Source: Bartonella bacilliformis KC583
Lineage (GTDB): Bacteria > Pseudomonadota > Alphaproteobacteria > Rhizobiales > Rhizobiaceae
Assembly: GCF_000015445.1 (NCBI RefSeq)
Contig: NC_008783.1
Coordinates: forward strand, 751,001 to 815,000
Length of the DNA stretch: 64,000 bases
Reading direction: 5' to 3'
Shown: positions 20,789 through 30,821 of the stretch, piece after piece
How the letters are laid out: every line of letters begins with the position of its first letter
Numbering within the stretch: position 1 is the stretch's first letter
Notes under the pieces: model-generated
What the model saw: the letters and a program-made list of their open reading frames with translations, nothing else
What the model was told of the DNA's origin: nothing
The model's database searches: none
Made by a program: the position numbers and the translations under genes

Positions 20789-22549
20789 CTAAGAATTGCA
20801 TCGAGCATCAGAGGGGATCCAGCTATAAATATTTTGGTCGTGAAAAACTCCATTTAAGTATTCAGCTTCTCTAAATGTTGCTTCGTGTACAAAACCGCAA
20901 CGCTTTGCAACTGCATTGCTTCTTTGGTTAACAGTAGTGCATCTGATGACAAAGCGATGAAGAAAACGACGTGAAGAATAATGCTTAACAAGAGCGTTCA
21001 CTGCTCGCGTAATGATACCATTACCTTGAACTCTTTTGTCAAGCCAATATCCAATATATCCGCTTTTATTCACGTGATCGATAGTGTGGAGAGAAACTAA
21101 ACCAACCGGATTTTCATTAAATAAAATAATATGTGTTTTTTCCTTGTCATGTTGATGTGCAAGAAAACAAGAGTCAAGATAATCGGCTGTATCACACTCA
21201 TGATTAACAGAAGGCGGCCATGCCATAAACATACTGAAATATTCTTTGTTGAACTGAATGACTTTATATAGCGCAGAGGAAAATTTTCTTGAAGGTGCTT
21301 CTAACCGTATATTTTCATCCAAACATATACGTTCTTCCTTATGAAATAAATCTCTGGAAGTGAAAGAGGATGATATCTTTGCAATTAGCACACTGCCTCT
21401 TAGCCAAATGTACACTGGTGGTTTTTTACGTGTCCATTCGTTAGAAGCTTGCATATTATAATTACTGCAGCTTCTTATTAAAAAATGTTGACCTTCTGTC
21501 AAACCATAATAGCCTTGTGGAGACAGGGAATCATCTTCAAAACAATTAAAGCCAGCCAAAATCTGTTTATCTTGAGTTGAATCTTTATCCCCATCGTTTA
21601 AAAGTGTTAGGGAATGATGCCAATTATGTATGGACGTGATCCAGTTGATGCTTAGATTAGTTTGTATAATTTTGGCATCATAATGATTCTTATAACCCAG
21701 TGCTTTTCCTATTACATAGCTACTATCTTTGTTCAAGTAGTGATCCAGTTCAAAAATCAGCTTCCATCTTTTAGATAGATTTGGATCATAGCTGTTCAAT
21801 ACATCATGAATGCTCCGGAAAATAGTTTCTGGATCATAATTTTCAGGTTCTGGGTTAGTGAGAAAATCGGTGCTTATATCAAGGTGCCCTGATGATGGCA
21901 TATGTTCAACAAGAAAGGGAAGCCAGTGATGTAAGGTATCTGTGATTTTGGGATAATTTTCTGGATTAGAGCCAACATAAAGATGGAAGCCCTGCAGATA
22001 AAGATGATCAGTGTTCGACAATATAGGTAAAATATCATTGATATACTCTTCTTTTGTTATTCCAAATCGGGAGTATTTACCATTACGATAAAAATGAGAG
22101 AGTCTGATGCCTACACCATAGCGTCTGTTTTTATTAACGGCCAATGTATTGAGCTTACGAAGTTCGCTAACGCTATCCACGTAGATGAGAGCGTCTTTTT
22201 CCAACGCAAAAGACAAATCTTCAGAGGTTTTTAAGGGACCACCTAAAATGATGCGATCATTAGGAAATCCTGCGAATAAAGCGATCTGGAATTCATCAGC
22301 AGAACAAACTTTCGCGTTTAGTCCTTCCTCCGCCAATAATTTGCAAAAGATTCCAAGTGAACAAGATTTAATAGCAACAGCAATGTTGCTATCAGTAAAA
22401 TACTTTTTGCTGGCTGAAATTAATGTTTTTGCTTTTGCCAAAGCATTGTCGGCATCAAAAAGAAAAAAGGGAAAATCAGTATGGCCTGGTCGACCAGCAA
22501 TTTCTTTTGCAACCTGAATAATATATTCTGGAACTGTTTTTTGTATCAT
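20789..22549 (-). CDS. fusion: PLP-dependent (fold III) decarboxylase-like domain + GNAT acetyltransferase domain
   Basis: A 586-residue two-domain protein. Residues about 20-400 form an alanine-racemase-like barrel and beta domain of the Orn/DAP/Lys decarboxylase group 2. The PLP lysine is K61 (IAVAIKSCSLG). YGVGIRLSHFYRNGKYSRFG and GFHLYVGSNPEN fit the substrate and phosphate-binding loops. C336 in GFNCFEDD sits where the family's catalytic Cys-x-x-Asp is found. Residues about 430-580 are a RimJ/RimL-type GNAT domain with the acetyl-CoA loop KRVQGNGI near 505 and CGFVHEATFREAEYLNG. A plausible role is decarboxylation of an amino acid followed by N-acylation of the amine, as in siderophore or polyamine modification, but the substrate is unknown. 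It is next to the first toxin island. Confidence 0.82.
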   Translation of the reverse strand: MIQKTVPEYIIQVAKEIAGRPGHTDFPFFLFDADNALAKAKTLISASKKYFTDSNIAVAIKSCSLGIFCKLLAEEGLNAKVCSADEFQIALFAGFPNDRIILGGPLKTSEDLSFALEKDALIYVDSVSELRKLNTLAVNKNRRYGVGIRLSHFYRNGKYSRFGITKEEYINDILPILSNTDHLYLQGFHLYVGSNPENYPKITDTLHHWLPFLVEHMPSSGHLDISTDFLTNPEPENYDPETIFRSIHDVLNSYDPNLSKRWKLIFELDHYLNKDSSYVIGKALGYKNHYDAKIIQTNLSINWITSIHNWHHSLTLLNDGDKDSTQDKQILAGFNCFEDDSLSPQGYYGLTEGQHFLIRSCSNYNMQASNEWTRKKPPVYIWLRGSVLIAKISSSFTSRDLFHKEERICLDENIRLEAPSRKFSSALYKVIQFNKEYFSMFMAWPPSVNHECDTADYLDSCFLAHQHDKEKTHIILFNENPVGLVSLHTIDHVNKSGYIGYWLDKRVQGNGIITRAVNALVKHYSSRRFLHRFVIRCTTVNQRSNAVAKRCGFVHEATFREAEYLNGVFHDQNIYSWIPSDARCNS

Positions 22550-22769
22550 AACTGAACGCTTACTTACATTTTAAATGGCTGTATTCCATTTGTCCATCAA
22601 TTTTGTTGATCGTTAGCGTTGGAATAACAGAAATATCAATGTATCGCAATGAATGCATGCCATGTGTATTTTTACATCTTCATCACTCTGAAGAGCAATA
22701 TTTTGTGGCGTTCAGATTGACATTTTCCTTTTCCTGAAGGACAAGGTTTTATAGCGTTCAGGATAAATG

Positions 22770-22867
22770 ATAGGATTTTTTATGGGGAGAAGACATATGC
22801 AAAAATATCCAAGGAAGGGCTTGCACTCATTAAGCAATGGTTTGCAAAGAATTTAAAAGGCTATGTA
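22770..22867 (+). pseudogene. phage endolysin start fused to phage-module tail (remnant)
   Basis: From 22774 a conserved leader (TTTTTTATGGGGAGAAGAC) runs into ATG at 22797. With one missing base, the following sequence encodes M-(R)-K-I-S-K-E-G-L-A-L-I-K-Q-W, the start of a phage GH24-type lysozyme. At about 22838 it jumps into a segment nearly identical to 35278-35306, the end of the lysis module beside the second toxin gene. It therefore looks like an internal deletion of a lysis cassette. Confidence 0.75.
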
Positions 22868-22882
22868 TTATGTTCATTGAAA

Positions 22883-22925
22883 AAGTTTAGTAACATTGGT
22901 GGCTCAATGTTTCTTTACTAAACTT
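22883..22925 (-). terminator. rho-independent terminator of the first VM toxin gene
   Basis: A perfect 11-bp inverted repeat (AAGTTTAGTAA at 22883-22893, TTACTAAACTT at 22915-22925) encloses a smaller CATTG/CAATG stem. Read on the minus strand it ends in a short T-run. It begins 20 bases past the toxin stop codon. Confidence 0.75.
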
Positions 22926-22944
22926 CTTTCATTATTTACAATTT

Positions 22945-24867
22945 TCATTGAATTGCACACCTACCACTACCACATTGATTAATGAGAGAGGTTCTTGGAA
23001 GTCCTCTAGTGCCTCTTCTATGATCTCCTTCTCCAGTACAATTGTCTTGCGAAATATAAAGATTCAAAGGAATTTCATCTAGTTGAGCCATTTGAAAAGT
23101 TACTAGTGAATAAAGTCTTCGATTACTCCTAAGTGAAAACTCAGAAAGCAATATTTCTGGATCTCTCGTTGGGTTGAGATAACTCCTAAACTCATCAAAA
23201 CTCATACTAGCTATGTTTGTAGAAATTAATACGAGCCCTTCATGTGTTCTTAAAATAGGTTGAGCATGACCAATCATACCGCTACCATCCATAGTTGATC
23301 TAATAATTACAATATACCAAAGCGTTCCTTCAGGAGCTCTTAATAGATTTTGCAGCTGGCTTCTCATCTCTTCCGGCGTTCTTGCCATAAAGGAAGGTCT
23401 CCACTCATATCGGGGTAACAATATTGACGCTGCTGCACGAGTTGTTCTAGTCGTTCGCGTTAAAGTACTCTCTCCTACACGCAAAGGTGTTGTGCCATGG
23501 GATATTGTAGCTTCAAGCCTTGCTGCAAGCACAGGGAATCTCTGACGAAATGATATAAATGGGCTTACACCTTCTTGCGTATTAAAGAAATAACCTTCTC
23601 CATTGTGACGGGGCCCTCTGAGATGATCCTCTTGCAATTCAGCTAGCATTTGCAAAGTATGCAACATGCAGACGCCGCAAGCGGCAATTGCTTCTCGCCC
23701 CGTGGAGCTAGTACTTTTAGCGATTTCCCATAATCTTTTTTTCCATTCTTCAGTAAGGACAAAGCTAGGAGGTAGGGACCTTTTTACCCGTGTCTTAGTA
23801 GCATGAACAACATTTTCCTTATTGCCAGGAGCAGGGCAATAAGCCAGTGTATCTCCTAAATTCCCATTGACATAGCGATTCCATCTTTCCATGTCATAAG
23901 TAAAAAGAAAATTAGATTGAGGAGAGTTGGTTGTGTCTTGTTCAAGGTAACTAGGCTTCGCTGTATAAGGCTGTCCCCAACTGAAGCCATATTGAGTCAC
24001 TCTTAAAAAATTCCCCTGATAATCCGTTAAAGCTCCTTCACGTCCAGCCAAAACAGCAATATTCCAAGAGCCGATATCTTGTTGAGCGGTGGTTGTATCT
24101 TTACAAAATTTCCAATTTACCCAGTTCCAATCGTCATTAGGGGACTGTTGGGAAGCCATGCAAGACATCACTCCAGAAGAAGGGAAATATCGAGCAATAT
24201 GGCCATTTTCTGGATTATAATAGAGATCAAAAACGTCTGATTTCGATCCATCGTCTGAAATATAGTATGTAGAGAAACCAGAGCTATGTACAAATTTCCA
24301 CCCTAAAAACATCTTGAGGTTAATGTTTACAGGGGTAGCAACAGTTTTGATCCAATCCTCCATCGTGATTAAGGTGTGATCGTAGTAATCATCTTTGTTT
24401 TTTGAAATATAAGCGTACCATTTATAGTCTTTAACGCGAAACTTTTCATCAGCTGTGTAAAAAGCATTATTTTTAATGGTCCAGCGTTGGTTAGGGTCAT
24501 TGATCACACAAGGCCTTAATACAATATAATCCCAGTTAGCTGTAGACTTTCTACCAATGCCTGTCACAGAACCAGGCGCAGTCATGCACAGCCAAACCCC
24601 ATCGACATTCCAGGCGACTCTTTGAAAGACATCATATCGAGCAAATAGAGCACTGGAAGAAGAACAATAGTCAATGTAAACATAACCTTCACCATTTACG
24701 AATGCTGGGGCATAACAATAGTGAGCGTTTGTATGCACTTTAACACGAATAGCTTGGTCCTTAGAATTATCAGGGTGTTTCTGCTCTGACTTAGGAGTAA
24801 GAGCAGCAAAGGCCGTATGAAGAGTCAGTAATAAGCTAAAAAAGAAATAACACAATTTTAATTTCAT
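22945..24867 (-). CDS. VM (virulence-modifying) family exotoxin, PF07598/DUF1561, copy 1
   Basis: This is a secreted AB-type toxin candidate. Counting from the ATG at 24867 (an ATG six codons earlier is also in frame; the paralogue supports this one), residues 1-22 form a signal peptide. Residues about 25-350 form a ricin-B-like lectin region with a QxW-type NDPNQRW motif and CMTAPGSVTGIG. An R-V-K-R motif lies at residues 360-363. Residues about 365-640 are the VM C-terminal domain: AACGVCMLHTLQMLAELQE, YFFNTQEGVSPF, LLPRYEWRPS, GHAQPILRTHEGLV and the cysteine-rich end (NCTGEGDHRRG...INQCGSGRC). In Leptospira, VM proteins are reported to bind host cells by the lectin part and to act as nuclear DNase-like genotoxins. 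Full length with no damage. It has its own terminator, no operon partner and lies in phage debris. Confidence 0.9.
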   Translation of the reverse strand: MKLKLCYFFFSLLLTLHTAFAALTPKSEQKHPDNSKDQAIRVKVHTNAHYCYAPAFVNGEGYVYIDYCSSSSALFARYDVFQRVAWNVDGVWLCMTAPGSVTGIGRKSTANWDYIVLRPCVINDPNQRWTIKNNAFYTADEKFRVKDYKWYAYISKNKDDYYDHTLITMEDWIKTVATPVNINLKMFLGWKFVHSSGFSTYYISDDGSKSDVFDLYYNPENGHIARYFPSSGVMSCMASQQSPNDDWNWVNWKFCKDTTTAQQDIGSWNIAVLAGREGALTDYQGNFLRVTQYGFSWGQPYTAKPSYLEQDTTNSPQSNFLFTYDMERWNRYVNGNLGDTLAYCPAPGNKENVVHATKTRVKRSLPPSFVLTEEWKKRLWEIAKSTSSTGREAIAACGVCMLHTLQMLAELQEDHLRGPRHNGEGYFFNTQEGVSPFISFRQRFPVLAARLEATISHGTTPLRVGESTLTRTTRTTRAAASILLPRYEWRPSFMARTPEEMRSQLQNLLRAPEGTLWYIVIIRSTMDGSGMIGHAQPILRTHEGLVLISTNIASMSFDEFRSYLNPTRDPEILLSEFSLRSNRRLYSLVTFQMAQLDEIPLNLYISQDNCTGEGDHRRGTRGLPRTSLINQCGSGRCAIQ

Positions 24868-25098
24868 TTTGTTATTTTTTACCATAGTGTCGTTGTAATG
24901 TTGACAAGCTAATCGAGAAATTCTGTTTAAATATCCTCTTTCCCTCTAGGGAAGAGAAGTCTCTTAGCATTTAGAACAAATAAGACTAATTTATGTTTTG
25001 CGTTTATATTAAATTTTTGTGATAAACAGATTGAATATTTACATAACTTAGAATCATTGTCTGTTTCAGAGAAACATGAGGGATCATGATTAGCTATT

Positions 25099-25246
25099 AG
25101 GGTATAAAATGATGTCTCGCCTAATGCGACGGATAGGAAGTACTGATTATATCTTTGTTTATTCTTGATCTTGAGAGTCTAAATATACTCAAACCATTTT
25201 CAAAGCACTTGAAGCAATGCAATGGCTTTCAAAGAATTGAAAAGCT
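25099..25246 (+). repeat. degenerate copy of the phage lysis-module 3' segment
   Basis: This stretch aligns base by base, with gaps, to 35163-35306. Both contain ATGATGTCTCG/CTGATGTCTCG, a shared ATTCTTGATCTTGAG block, and a tail resembling ATGGCTTGCAAAGACTTAAAAG. In the other copy it encodes the end of a small phage membrane protein; here the frame is destroyed. It lies between the first toxin gene and tRNA-Thr. Confidence 0.7.
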
Positions 25247-25279
25247 GTTACAGAAAAGGCCTATTAGAAAATCTTATTC

Positions 25280-25336
25280 TATTACCTTTAAAAAACATCA
25301 ACAAAATCAAGATATTAATTAATATAAAAAACGTAA
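25280..25336. repeat. tRNA 3'-flank repeat, copy 1 (next to tRNA-Thr)
   Basis: This about 55-base flank resembles 37725-37782 beside tRNA-Val. Both share CTTTAAAAAA, then ATCAA, AAAATCAA and ATATTAA at the same spacing, right up to the tRNA CCA end. It may be a relic of an attachment site or of duplicated tRNA-proximal DNA. Confidence 0.6.
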
Positions 25337-25412
<76 letters not shown>

Positions 25413-25688
25413 ACATTTCACCGTGAGTAGCATAAAGTTACAAAAAGGAAAATAGAAAATTTCAGATTCCAATAGACATTTTTAAGAATATAAAATTAAT
25501 AAATTAATCAACTATTGAGTATATGGAAATTACTGGAAAAAGTCGTATCACCTCTTCCGTGAGGAATAGTCCTCAAAGAGTCTCACGTCTTTACATTCTC
25601 TAACGTTTAAAAACTAAGTGCATAAATGAGCAGGAAAAAGCACAGTATCGAATTATTATATTTGCTACCGTTCGTGAATTTAGACAAC

Positions 25689-27029
25689 TTATTGATCAGA
25701 AAGATATTTTTCTAGCCAGTGAATATTATAATCACCATTAGCAATATCTTGATTGTTAATAAGGTCACGAAACAAAGGTAATGTAGTTTTAATGCCATCA
25801 ACTACAAATTCATCTAGTGCACGTCTTAAACGCATCATACACTCTAAGCGTGTTCGTCCATGAACGATCAGCTTTCCAATCAAACTGTCATAATAAGGTG
25901 GAATATAATAACCAGAATAAACACCTGAATCAACGCGAACTCCTAAACCTCCAGGTGTATGAAAATGCGTAATAAGCCCTGGAGATGGTGTAAAATTAAT
26001 GGGATCTTCAGCATTAATACGACATTCTATAGCATGGCCAGAGAAGCGAACATCTTCTTGTTTGACAGAAAGCCCTTGGCCAGAAGCAATGCGAATTTGC
26101 TCATGGACCAGATCTATACCTGTAATAGCCTCGGTTACAGGATGTTCAACCTGTAAACGAGTATTCATCTCAATGAAATAAAATTCACTATTTTCATAAA
26201 GAAATTCAATAGTTCCTGCTCCACGATAGCCAAGTTTAGCGCAAGCATTTGCAACAATATCACCAATTTTTTTCCGTTTTGATTCATCAAGTGCAGGCGA
26301 GTTAGCTTCCTCCCATACTTTTTGATGACGTCGTTGCAGTGAACAATCACGTTCTCCTAAATGAATAGCATTACCAGCTCCATCACCCATAACTTGAATT
26401 TCAATATGGCGTGGCTTTTCTAGGTATTTTTCGATATAAACTGAATCATCGTTGAAAGCTGCACCAGCTTCTGAACGGGCCGTATGAAGAGCTACAGAGA
26501 GTTCTTTCTCAGAACGGACAACTTTCATACCGCGTCCACCACCACCTGCAGAAGCTTTAATAATAACTGGATATCCAATTTCATGAGCAATACGGAAAGC
26601 ATCAGCGTCTTCAGTTACTGCTCCATCAGAGCCTGGGACGATAGGGATACCAAGCTGTTTAGCTGTTTTTTTTGCTTCTATTTTATCACCCATGGTGCGA
26701 ATATGTGCAGCTGTTGGGCCGATAAATGTAATATTATGGGCTTCTAAAATATCTGCAAATTTTGCATTTTCAGAGAGAAAGCCATATCCTGGATGAACAG
26801 CATCGGCTCCTGTGATTTCACACGCAGAAATAATTTGCTGAATATTCAAATAAGAATCGCGAGATGGAGGAGGACCGATACAGACACTTTCATCAGAAAG
26901 ACGAACATGCATAGCATCAGCATCAGCGGTTGAGTGAATAGCTACAGTTTTAATTCCGAGCTCTTTACAAGCACGTAGAACACGAACAGCAATTTCCCCT
27001 CGATTAGCAATGAGGATTTTTTGAATCAT
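25689..27029 (-). CDS. accC: acetyl-CoA carboxylase, biotin carboxylase subunit
   Basis: AccC carboxylates the biotin on BCCP using ATP and bicarbonate, the first half-reaction of malonyl-CoA synthesis. The 446-residue protein begins [28 protein letters not shown] precedes this ATG and the frame's six extra upstream codons are not conserved. The ATP-grasp glycine loop [12 protein letters not shown] is near residue 160, and [14 protein letters not shown] is near residue 285. It follows accB by 14 bases, the normal accBC operon. Confidence 0.97.
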   Translation of the reverse strand: MIQKILIANRGEIAVRVLRACKELGIKTVAIHSTADADAMHVRLSDESVCIGPPPSRDSYLNIQQIISACEITGADAVHPGYGFLSENAKFADILEAHNITFIGPTAAHIRTMGDKIEAKKTAKQLGIPIVPGSDGAVTEDADAFRIAHEIGYPVIIKASAGGGGRGMKVVRSEKELSVALHTARSEAGAAFNDDSVYIEKYLEKPRHIEIQVMGDGAGNAIHLGERDCSLQRRHQKVWEEANSPALDESKRKKIGDIVANACAKLGYRGAGTIEFLYENSEFYFIEMNTRLQVEHPVTEAITGIDLVHEQIRIASGQGLSVKQEDVRFSGHAIECRINAEDPINFTPSPGLITHFHTPGGLGVRVDSGVYSGYYIPPYYDSLIGKLIVHGRTRLECMMRLRRALDEFVVDGIKTTLPLFRDLINNQDIANGDYNIHWLEKYLSDQ

Positions 27030-27043
27030 AGCAGTCTCTCGCT

Positions 27044-27526
27044 TCACTCAACAATAATAAGTGGTTCGTCAAACTCAACTGGCTGAGCATCTTTAACAAG
27101 AATTGCGGTTACAGTTCCTGAACGTGGTGATGAGATGTGATTCATCGTTTTCATTGCTTCAATGATAAGTAATGTTTGTCCTTCAGAAACATTTTGTCCT
27201 ATTTCTACGAAAGGTTGTGCACCTGGAGAAGGTGCAAGATATGCTGTACCAACCATTGGAGATGCTATTGTGTTTCTTGATTTTTCTTCTTTCACAGGCG
27301 AAGCGACAGTCGTCGGAGCAGAGGTCACATTAGGAGTTGTAACAGGAGCATAAATTACTTGCTCAGAGGAAGCTGAGGTATTTTGGCGTGACACACAAAT
27401 ACGAAGCCCGCCTTGTTCAAGCTCAATGTTAGTCAGATTTGTGTCATTCAAAATCTTTGCAAGGTCACGGATAATGTCCATATTGATTTTTGTATGTTTT
27501 GTCTCATCCATTTTTTTTGTTATCAT
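27044..27526 (-). CDS. accB: acetyl-CoA carboxylase, biotin carboxyl carrier protein
   Basis: BCCP carries the carboxyl group between AccC and the carboxyltransferase. Of its 160 residues, an N-terminal helical domain is followed by a Pro/Thr/Ala-rich hinge (about 55-85) and the biotinyl domain. The biotinylated lysine is K126 in EAMKTMNH, which would be modified by the BirA encoded at 53.1 kb. The ATG at 27526 has AAGGAG twelve bases upstream; an ATG at 27511 is an alternative. It leads the accBC pair. Confidence 0.95.
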   Translation of the reverse strand: MITKKMDETKHTKINMDIIRDLAKILNDTNLTNIELEQGGLRICVSRQNTSASSEQVIYAPVTTPNVTSAPTTVASPVKEEKSRNTIASPMVGTAYLAPSPGAQPFVEIGQNVSEGQTLLIIEAMKTMNHISSPRSGTVTAILVKDAQPVEFDEPLIIVE

Positions 27527-27742
27527 TTTAATTTTTAACTCCTTGACCGGTGAAGATCATCACTTCTTATACTCTTACGACACAATATTTCTAGACTTCT
27601 GATTATATTTTTTCTGATGTTTTGCAATACATTTTGAGTTTTAGATCAATTTACTACATAAAATTATATACTTATAAAAAGAAAAATTATACAATCAATG
27701 CTTAGTATCTTTCAATAAATTTGATGCGTTAAAGGAAATTGC

Positions 27743-28600
27743 TTATTGCATGTTTTGTATTATTTCCTTTAAAGTTTCCTTTCCTATAGCTCCAACAAAT
27801 ACCATATTATTAATGATAAAAGAGGGAGTACCAGTGATATTTAATGCAGAAGCAATCTGAATATTTTCGTTAAAAACTTTTTGTAGATTATGGTCTTTCA
27901 TCATGTTGTGCAGCTCTTTTTCATTTGCTCCCAGTGAAACTGCTACTTTTATAGCTTTAGCTTTATTAGCACGACTTGGATCCGTTAACAGCTCTTTATA
28001 AAACTGAGCATATTTTTCTGGAAATTTTTTTCGAAATACATAAGCAACAGTATGTACTGCCATTGAATCAGGACCTAAAATTGGGAAGTCTTTAATAATG
28101 ACTCGCAGGTTTGGATACTCCTCTATTAAGTTCATTATAATTGAATAAAAATGTTTGCAATACCCACAATTATAATCAAAAAAATTAACAACTACTATAT
28201 CGCCATTTGGATTTCCTAAAACAGCGTCATGAGAAGAATGAAAAATTTCTTTTTCTAATAATTTGATAACTAGAGCTTGTTTTTCATTTTGTTCTTTCAG
28301 TTGTTTTTGAAAAGCAAGTTCCAGTTCAATCATAATTTCTGGGTTTTTAAGTAAATAATCTTTTATAACTTTCTGGATATAATGATCATGGGTGCTTAGT
28401 GTAATTTTTTCGCTAAGCTTAGATAGAAAAATAGGATCTTCTAGAAGCTGTATTTTCAAGTTTTCTGTAATTGAGTGATCAAATATTTTCTTTTTGTTTT
28501 CTGCATTTGCTAAAGGCAAGAAAGCTAGAATATTTGACATAACTATAATTAAAAATTTCACAATGAAACTTATCATTGAATGTTGTTGTTGGTAAGTCAT
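27743..28600 (-). CDS. DsbA/Com1-like periplasmic thiol-disulfide oxidoreductase
   Basis: The 285-residue product has an N-terminal hydrophobic export signal (ISFIVKFLIIVMSNILAFLPLANA). A helical linker (about 45-115) follows, then a thioredoxin fold with the redox motif CGYC in NFFDYNCGYCKHF. The cis-Pro loop NITGTPSFIINN and the DFPILGPDS segment fit the DsbA_Com1-like group. It would oxidise or isomerise disulfides in exported proteins; the cysteine-rich VM toxins encoded nearby are possible clients (inference). The ATG at 28600 is one of three in-frame choices. It sits 216 bases upstream of accB, on the same strand. Confidence 0.88.
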   Translation of the reverse strand: MTYQQQHSMISFIVKFLIIVMSNILAFLPLANAENKKKIFDHSITENLKIQLLEDPIFLSKLSEKITLSTHDHYIQKVIKDYLLKNPEIMIELELAFQKQLKEQNEKQALVIKLLEKEIFHSSHDAVLGNPNGDIVVVNFFDYNCGYCKHFYSIIMNLIEEYPNLRVIIKDFPILGPDSMAVHTVAYVFRKKFPEKYAQFYKELLTDPSRANKAKAIKVAVSLGANEKELHNMMKDHNLQKVFNENIQIASALNITGTPSFIINNMVFVGAIGKETLKEIIQNMQ

Positions 28601-28960
28601 TTGTGTGTCTTTATCACTTAAAGAATAATTATCAAATATATGGCAAAATATTACATACATGCAACACAGCATTTAACTGTGTTTAAATTTAGCAGGATAT
28701 CAAGATAATATAGCTGTGAAAAGATTGTCGTATAAGATATATCTTACACGTTTATCTTTTTAAAGATTAGGTTTTGAATGTATTACATTGTTTTTGAAGA
28801 AATATACTCCTTAAAAAACATAATTTTTCAGAAATTTACAGGTAGTTATTAGAAGAAGAGATGCATTTTTTTGCAAAATTTTTTTCAAAAACAAAAGACT
28901 ATTGCATAATTTATAGAAATGAAAGGGTAAATTTAAGCAAGATGGCTTAATACTTAATAT

Positions 28961-29572
28961 TTAGAAAGAGAAAAGTTGCTGTTGAGGATCTGTTTCTTGA
29001 TAGTGCCCTTCAATGAAAGCCCTTAAAGCTTTTGGATAAAGTTTATGTTCAGCTTTAAGAACTTTTTGCGCTAAACTATCAGTATTATCACAAGGGCATA
29101 CAGGGACAGCAGCTTGAGCAAGTATCTTTCCTGAGTCCATTTCTTCAGCAACAAGATGCACAGTACAACCCGAGATTTTAACGCCTGCTTCTAAAACTCT
29201 TTCATGGGTGTTTAAACCTTTAAATGAAGGGAGAAGAGAGGGATGTATGTTGAGGATTTTATTTTCATAAAGTTTTATGAAATGTGGTGAAATAAGCCGC
29301 ATATAGCCAGCGAAGCAGATCAAGTCTGGTTGATATTGAGCTAAAATATTAAGAATAGATTCCTCATGCGTTTCCTTGGAAGGATAGCTTTTGCGATCAA
29401 AGATATGAATGGGTATATTATTGTCACGTGCTTTTTCAATGCCAGCAGCATGAGGGTTGTCACAAATAACAGCAATAATTTCAGCGGGGTATCCAGTTTG
29501 CTTACTTGCTTTAACAAGTGAGACCATATTAGATCCATTGCCAGAAATAAAAATGATAACTTTTTTTTTCAT
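28961..29572 (-). CDS. purN: phosphoribosylglycinamide formyltransferase
   Basis: PurN transfers a formyl group from 10-formyl-THF to GAR, step three of purine synthesis. It has 203 residues. [16 protein letters not shown] at the N-terminus binds the phosphate. The catalytic Asn/His/Asp set is seen in [17 protein letters not shown] and in [19 protein letters not shown]. The start codon overlaps the end of purM by four bases, so the two are translationally coupled. Confidence 0.97.
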   Translation of the reverse strand: MKKKVIIFISGNGSNMVSLVKASKQTGYPAEIIAVICDNPHAAGIEKARDNNIPIHIFDRKSYPSKETHEESILNILAQYQPDLICFAGYMRLISPHFIKLYENKILNIHPSLLPSFKGLNTHERVLEAGVKISGCTVHLVAEEMDSGKILAQAAVPVCPCDNTDSLAQKVLKAEHKLYPKALRAFIEGHYQETDPQQQLFSF

Positions 29573-30654
29573 AAACGCAATTCACCCTTATAGACCACTT
29601 TTTTACCATGACATTGTGTTAAAACGCCAAGAGAAGTAACAGTTTCTCCTTGTATTTTAAGTGCTTTGCTAAGCTCTTCAACTGAGTTTTCTGCTACAAT
29701 AATAATCATACCAATACCACAATTAAATGTTCTTAGCATTTCTGTTGTTTGCACTCTACCTTGTTCAGAAATCCATGAAAACACAGGTGGAACATTAATA
29801 GCAGAAAGATTAATTTCAGAGCAAAGAGAAGGCGGCAGTATACGTGGAATATTTTCAGGAAATCCACCGCCTGTGATATGGGCGAGAGCTTTGATTCCTT
29901 TATAAGTTCGTATAGTTGATAAGAGTGATTTTACATAAATACGAGTTGGCGTGAGAAGTGCTTCGCTGAGGCTGATTTGAGGATTAAAGGGAGCAGGGTG
30001 ATCCCATTTAAAGCTGCCTTGTTCAACAATTTGCCTAACAAGAGAAAAACCATTAGAATGAATTCCAGATGAGCTAAGACCTAAAATAATGTCGCCTTCT
30101 TGCAAGTTTTTTACAGGCAATAGTGCGCCACGTTCAACAGCTCCTACAGCAAATCCTGCTAAATCATAGTCTCCATTTGCATACATTCCAGGCATTTCTG
30201 CAGTTTCCCCTCCGATGAGAGCAGCACCTGCTTGTCGACATCCTTCTGCAATACCGGAAATGATTGCAGAACCTTGTTCAGTATTAAGCTTTCCGGTAGC
30301 AAAATAATCCAAGAAAAAAAGGGGTTCAGCACCCTGTACAATCAAATCATTGACACACATAGCTACAAGGTCAAGACCAACAGTGTTATGGATACCTACT
30401 TCAATAGCAATTTTTAGCTTTGTTCCAACACCATCAGTTGCTGCTACGAGAATAGGATCTGTAAAACCTGCTGCTTTTAAATCAAAAAGACCACCAAAGC
30501 CACCAATTTCTGTATCTGCACCGGCTCGCTTCGTTGAACGTATATAGGGTTTTATTTTTTCTACCATAGCATTACCTATATTAATATCAACACCGGCTTC
30601 TGCATAAGTAAGGCTGTTATCGGGCTTATCATTCATAAAGTTTTTATTACTCAT
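29569..30654 (-). CDS. purM: phosphoribosylformylglycinamidine cyclo-ligase (AIR synthetase)
   Basis: PurM closes the imidazole ring, ATP-dependently, to give aminoimidazole ribotide. The 361-residue protein starts with [11 protein letters not shown] after a short tail. It has [20 protein letters not shown] near residue 73, [11 protein letters not shown] near residue 153 and [13 protein letters not shown] near residue 265, all standard PurM motifs. It is divergent from the AI-2E family permease gene and overlaps purN, the usual rhizobial layout. Confidence 0.97.
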   Translation of the reverse strand: MSNKNFMNDKPDNSLTYAEAGVDINIGNAMVEKIKPYIRSTKRAGADTEIGGFGGLFDLKAAGFTDPILVAATDGVGTKLKIAIEVGIHNTVGLDLVAMCVNDLIVQGAEPLFFLDYFATGKLNTEQGSAIISGIAEGCRQAGAALIGGETAEMPGMYANGDYDLAGFAVGAVERGALLPVKNLQEGDIILGLSSSGIHSNGFSLVRQIVEQGSFKWDHPAPFNPQISLSEALLTPTRIYVKSLLSTIRTYKGIKALAHITGGGFPENIPRILPPSLCSEINLSAINVPPVFSWISEQGRVQTTEMLRTFNCGIGMIIIVAENSVEELSKALKIQGETVTSLGVLTQCHGKKVVYKGELRL

Positions 30655-30821
30655 TAAGGGTTGCCTTATGGAAAATCAGTTCTGGTATTTACGCAATGCC
30701 ACGATAGAGTTATCTCTGCAAGAGATATTGATATTAGCACCCAGAAATATGAATAATTGTTTTTCTTGACCTGAGTGAAAGAAGTTGCATAATCTTTTTT
30801 GAAGAATTTTTTTGGATATTG

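Noticed and set aside
24868..24885. Earlier ATG (24885) as the start of VM toxin 1
   Set aside because: It would add six polar residues before a signal peptide that in the paralogue starts directly with MKLKL; kept as an alternative only.
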